A stretch of DNA of 64,000 nucleotides, taken from contig OZ241323.1 in assembly GCA_965199685.1 (NCBI GenBank), positions 1-64,000 of the forward strand, in the 5' to 3' direction. Shown here piece by piece: positions 61,801 to 64,000 of this stretch. This stretch comes from SP5GCR1 sp965199685 (lineage in GTDB: Bacteria > Pseudomonadota > Gammaproteobacteria > Poriferisulfidales > Oxydemutatoraceae). The stretch's first letter is position 1. The number at the start of each line of letters is the position of its first letter. A model generated the notes under the pieces. It did no database searches and was not told where the DNA came from. It worked only from the letters and a program-made list of their open reading frames with translations. The position numbers were made by a program, and so were the translations under genes.

Positions 61801-64000
61801 GTGGGGATAAGGGTGCCGGTTGGATAGATATAGAAAGTACCACTGCTAATACCTATCGTATTCCCGAAGATACAGCACTCTACACTGAGTATCGTGTGCA
61901 ATATGGTTATACCGATGGGCAAGGTTATACACAAACATTTCTATCCGAAGTGCTTATTTTCATAGCAAATGTTGATACAAACAACAACGGCTTGATAGAA
62001 ATAAATGATTTGGAAGGTTTGGATGCGATTCGCTATCAGTTGGACGGTAGCGGCTATAGACAAAATGAGACCGCGAGTAAGATTACCGCAGGTTGTCCCG
62101 ATGAGGGTTGCAAGGGCTATGAACTAACACGGAGTTTAGATTTTGAGCAAGGCGCAAGTTATCGTAGTGGAATTATCAGGGCTGCTTGGACATCAGGCTC
62201 AGGTTGGCAACCCATTGGCACTCCAGGAATACCTTTTGTTACTCCAGAAGCACCTTTTGGTACTCCAGAAGCACCTTTTGATGCCATATTCAATGCAAAC
62301 GGTCATACGATTGCTAACTTACGAATAGATCGGGGTGATGCTGAGAGAGGTGTGGGTTTATTCGGTGTTACGGCAAGTAATGCCGAGATAGAAAATGTCG
62401 GCTTATTAGACGTGGACATTTTAGGTAATCAAGGTGTAGGCGGATTAGTTGGGTATAAACAAGGCGGTTCTATTGTCAATAGTTATGTGACAGGACAAGT
62501 GAGAGGTCGCGGCGCACACGATGTCGGTGGATTAGTCGGCTGGCATCGTGGTGGGACGATTTCTGATAGCCATTCAAGCAGTACGGTAGTAGGATTTCGT
62601 CGGAATACTGGTGGTTTGGTAGGTGATAACGATGGTGGCACAATCACCAATAGCTATGCAAGAGGAAGTGTGAACGGCAGTGAAAAAGTTGGTGGTCTGG
62701 TTGGCAAGAATAGCAACACGAGTAACACGGGGGTTATCATGCGCAGCTGGGCGGAAGTCAAGGTCACCGGAGGTGCAGTAGTCGGTGGTTTGGTTGGTGA
62801 AAATAATGGTATTATCACAAACAGTTATACCAAAGAGCACATCATAGGCACAGCCGATGTGGGTGGTTTCGTCGGTTGGAACTTAGGGGATATTACGAAT
62901 AGTTATGCCCTCGGATTCGTAAGAGGCAATAACGGAGTCGGAGGTTTTATTGGTAATAATCTTGGTGGTACGATTACGAATAGCTATGCTGGAGGTAATG
63001 TAGATAGTGGGGGTCGCTATATTGGTGGCTTAGTCGGATGGAATGCAAGAGGCGCGATTGTAAACAGCTATGCTCAAGGTAATGTGAGCGGCAATGATGG
63101 GGTCGGTGGATTAGTCGGGGTTAATCGAGGTTTGTTTCACAACCCAAGCATTAGTAGAGTTAGTAAAAGCTATGCGACAGGGCGTGTGAGAGGAGATCGG
63201 AATAGCGGTGGATTAGTCGGAGAGAATAGGGACGGTCGTATTGAAAAAAGTTATTGGAATAGAACCAATAATCCTACTGTGGTAAGTGCTGGTGGCACTT
63301 CTAAGACCCGTGTAGAAATGCAAACCCCTGAGATGCCGGGCGATAATGCAACAGAGATTTATTACGATTGGGAAACTGCCGATTGGGACTTTGGCGGAAC
63401 CGATCAATACCCGATACTCAAATATGCGTTAGGATCTAATCAAGGTCAACCAGCATGTGGTACTGCCGGAGATCCAGTTTGTGGCGAACCGTTGGCTGGT
63501 CAACTTGAAATGGTACGCACAGCGTCTATAGAACCCATATCAGATATCAGTTTATTAACAAGGATCACGAGAGAGTTGAATGTTGTATTAAGTGTCGGGA
63601 TTGGTGTTGATCCGACCAAACTTATGACCAGTGTTAGATCCAGCAACCACGATATCGCAACGGCGAGCATACCCGAAGGAGGTGGTTCGGTCCGTACACT
63701 TCGCATTAGAACTGGTTCGGATATCGGAAGATCTGAGATTACGGTGTTGGTGGATGATGGTGAAGGTTTGGCTGACTCTATAAGTAGTACGACATTTGTG
63801 GTGACCACAATAGCGACGAATAGTGCGCCACAGATTACAATCACACCACTACCCGAATCAATATCAGTGGGTGAAAGCACAGTGGTCTCAGTCGAAGTGA
63901 TGGATGATGATTTTGATGCCGGCGACAGGGTGTTCTTAACATCATCTTTAGTGCCAGAAGTATTGGTGGAACCAAGGCAGATTATTAGGATAAGAAGTAA
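58863..64000 (+). CDS. Very large GLUG-repeat surface protein, open at right edge
   Basis: A continuous frame of 1,712 codons with no stop before the window ends. The ATG at 58863 gives a signal peptide (hydrophobic FILLVFLLCVMPW, cleavage near ATAQ). The protein is two copies of one plan. Copy 1: Asp-rich calcium-type segment DIDKDNDGLIDI with EGLDAIRYQLDG (from about 58976), a TPTSTVS repeat encoded by 21-bp DNA repeats (59260-59340), about 15 GLUG-type motifs (GGFIG......ITNSYATGNV, 59460-60900), then YDWDEQIWDFG..QYPALKY. After a beta-rich spacer, copy 2 starts at about 61972 (DTNNNGLIEI), has a TPEAPFG repeat, GLUG motifs (62400-63250) and YDWETADWDFG..QYPILKY, then more beta domains. 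GLUG motifs occur in bacterial surface and adhesin-type proteins. The first codons lie in a foldback element. Confidence 0.85.
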   Translation, partial: MQCGYFFNSPIFILLVFLLCVMPWQFATAQTSPLSPCSFTDIDKDNDGLIDICDLEGLDAIRYQLDGTGYRESRETSKTTVGCPDKGCNGYELMRDLDFLDASSYRVGRVQLDWVLDSGWLPIESIVISMVSTPTSTVSTPTSTVSTPTSTVSTPTSITVTATFEGTFHGNGHAIRNLMINRPSSENVGLFITNSGEIRDIRLLDVNIEGASTVGALVATNDGGTIKNSHVSGSIRGVSRIGALVGVHGVSNNPSFFLENSSATGVVIGTGNQVGGLVGINFSTIRNSQAFNTVSGANDVGGLVGAIAETNTMSGQIINSYATGNVTGNRTVGGLIGNAGTIHVENSSAHGEVIGTRWIGGLVGFINFRGGIIEKSHATGNVTGDNTVGGLLGAANARTNINNSYATGNVQGGQGSFDMGGFAGAHFRANITNSYATGNVQGGDASVSLGGFIGQNLSDITNSHATGNVRVGQRSRQVGGFIGIVFQGSITNSYATGNVQGDEESHRVGGFIGYNRADIGDVITNSYATGDVQGQLTVGGFIGENEEGRVTDSYATGDVTGAVRVGGFIGGNGVADFFGFVSPVNRNITNSYAIGNVSGFQFVGGFIGQSAVTDITNSYATGNVRGGLYGLGIGGFIGAHVSRGSITNSYAIGKVEGGQQSPQVGGFIGSNTATITNSYWDESTSGRTESAGGEGKTTLELQAPIEAGSAQTDIYYDWDEQIWDFGTSEQYPALKYSDGTLRPNQRLGLLRLGLPSGLIVSPSFKSEVLSYRIIDETQIRRLRLTPVAANPDANIIIESSGDFREQVSSGTTSSEILLNTAGVSTATVEVLTLYDAPIEYTLAFNDRTFNEGEHIILQRATSQGVDQSTLRYKWTQISGMPRVLPIGGISEAVLDVAILEASLGKTEADSEITIRLETSDGTTTGTKDLRLTIVRTDNGTVVQSDSIITLSDRTLTAPEINLSTDPDGVGTINSYLWQRRGDKGAGWIDIESTTANTYRIPEDTALYTEYRVQYGYTDGQGYTQTFLSEVLIFIANVDTNNNGLIEINDLEGLDAIRYQLDGSGYRQNETASKITAGCPDEGCKGYELTRSLDFEQGASYRSGIIRAAWTSGSGWQPIGTPGIPFVTPEAPFGTPEAPFDAIFNANGHTIANLRIDRGDAERGVGLFGVTASNAEIENVGLLDVDILGNQGVGGLVGYKQGGSIVNSYVTGQVRGRGAHDVGGLVGWHRGGTISDSHSSSTVVGFRRNTGGLVGDNDGGTITNSYARGSVNGSEKVGGLVGKNSNTSNTGVIMRSWAEVKVTGGAVVGGLVGENNGIITNSYTKEHIIGTADVGGFVGWNLGDITNSYALGFVRGNNGVGGFIGNNLGGTITNSYAGGNVDSGGRYIGGLVGWNARGAIVNSYAQGNVSGNDGVGGLVGVNRGLFHNPSISRVSKSYATGRVRGDRNSGGLVGENRDGRIEKSYWNRTNNPTVVSAGGTSKTRVEMQTPEMPGDNATEIYYDWETADWDFGGTDQYPILKYALGSNQGQPACGTAGDPVCGEPLAGQLEMVRTASIEPISDISLLTRITRELNVVLSVGIGVDPTKLMTSVRSSNHDIATASIPEGGGSVRTLRIRTGSDIGRSEITVLVDDGEGLADSISSTTFVVTTIATNSAPQITITPLPESISVGESTVVSVEVMDDDFDAGDRVFLTSSLVPEVLVEPRQIIRIRS

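Overview
The window looks like a chromosomal segment of a gammaproteobacterium with a moderately AT-rich, repeat-laden genome. Evidence for the group: a pepP / zapB-like / zapA / 6S RNA cluster, ftsH-glmM-tpiA-secG-tRNA-Leu, lptC-lptA-lptB, rpsO-pnp, rplY-pth-ychF, and dapA-bamC. I cannot name a species. Frameshifted pyrC, mlaA and folE genes, IS remnants and very abundant intergenic repeats suggest an eroding or expanding host-associated or environmental lineage, though assembly errors could cause some of the frameshifts.

Layout. 1-2.3 kb: N-terminal part of pepP (minus, cut by the left edge), zapB-like, zapA, a 6S RNA that overlaps the end of zapA, and a lysine-rich histone H1-like gene. 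2.3-4.7 kb: dense dispersed repeats holding an IS1595-family remnant with an 8-bp target duplication and two foldback elements with 4-bp target duplications. 4.7-8 kb: an outer-membrane beta-barrel gene, divergent from a tungstate ABC transporter operon in the order permease-ATPase-binding protein. 8.1-12.9 kb: ftsH, glmM, tpiA, secG, tRNA-Leu(GAG). 12.9-15.5 kb: repeats and an IS1380-type transposase. 15.5-22.7 kb: lptB, lptA, lptC, rnt, broken pyrC, argG, broken mlaA, broken folE. 22.9-32 kb: two exported proteins, the second a 2,724-residue fibre-like protein of about 12 Ig-like modules and 5 cadherin-like beta-sandwich modules. 32-34 kb: a tandem array of about 22 short palindromic units. 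34-39.1 kb: rpsO, pnp, msrB, a small Fe-S protein missed by length cut-offs, a GST-like protein and a 2Fe-2S flavoprotein reductase. 39.1-41.4 kb: a tandem array of a 215-bp repeat. 41.4-45.4 kb: small membrane protein, rplY, pth, ychF, GT25 glycosyltransferase, tRNA-Met. 45.4-52.6 kb: lytic transglycosylase lipoprotein, SDR, DUF4156 lipoprotein, proS, AI-2E-type permease, a lone D12-class adenine methylase, and a 172-bp repeat array. 52.7-55.5 kb: dapA, bamC and two small hypotheticals. 55.9-64 kb: a CLCA-like secreted protein (HExxH plus VWA) and a very large GLUG-repeat protein whose reading frame is still open at the right edge.

Two themes stand out. First, most long intergenic gaps are filled by one modular repeat family: terminal inverted repeats (GGGGCTGTTGAAAAAGT), a CCCCTCC/GGAGGGG hairpin, an ATGCATT/AATGCAT hairpin, and a hairpin whose stem varies between copies with compensating changes. 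It is nested, tandemly amplified in four places, and reads directly into coding sequence: it supplies the apparent start codon or signal-peptide beginning of three exported proteins and the tail of two others. Second, the window carries four large or exported surface-type proteins (dockerin-like, cadherin-like, CLCA-like, GLUG), suggesting investment in the cell surface or in interaction with other cells.
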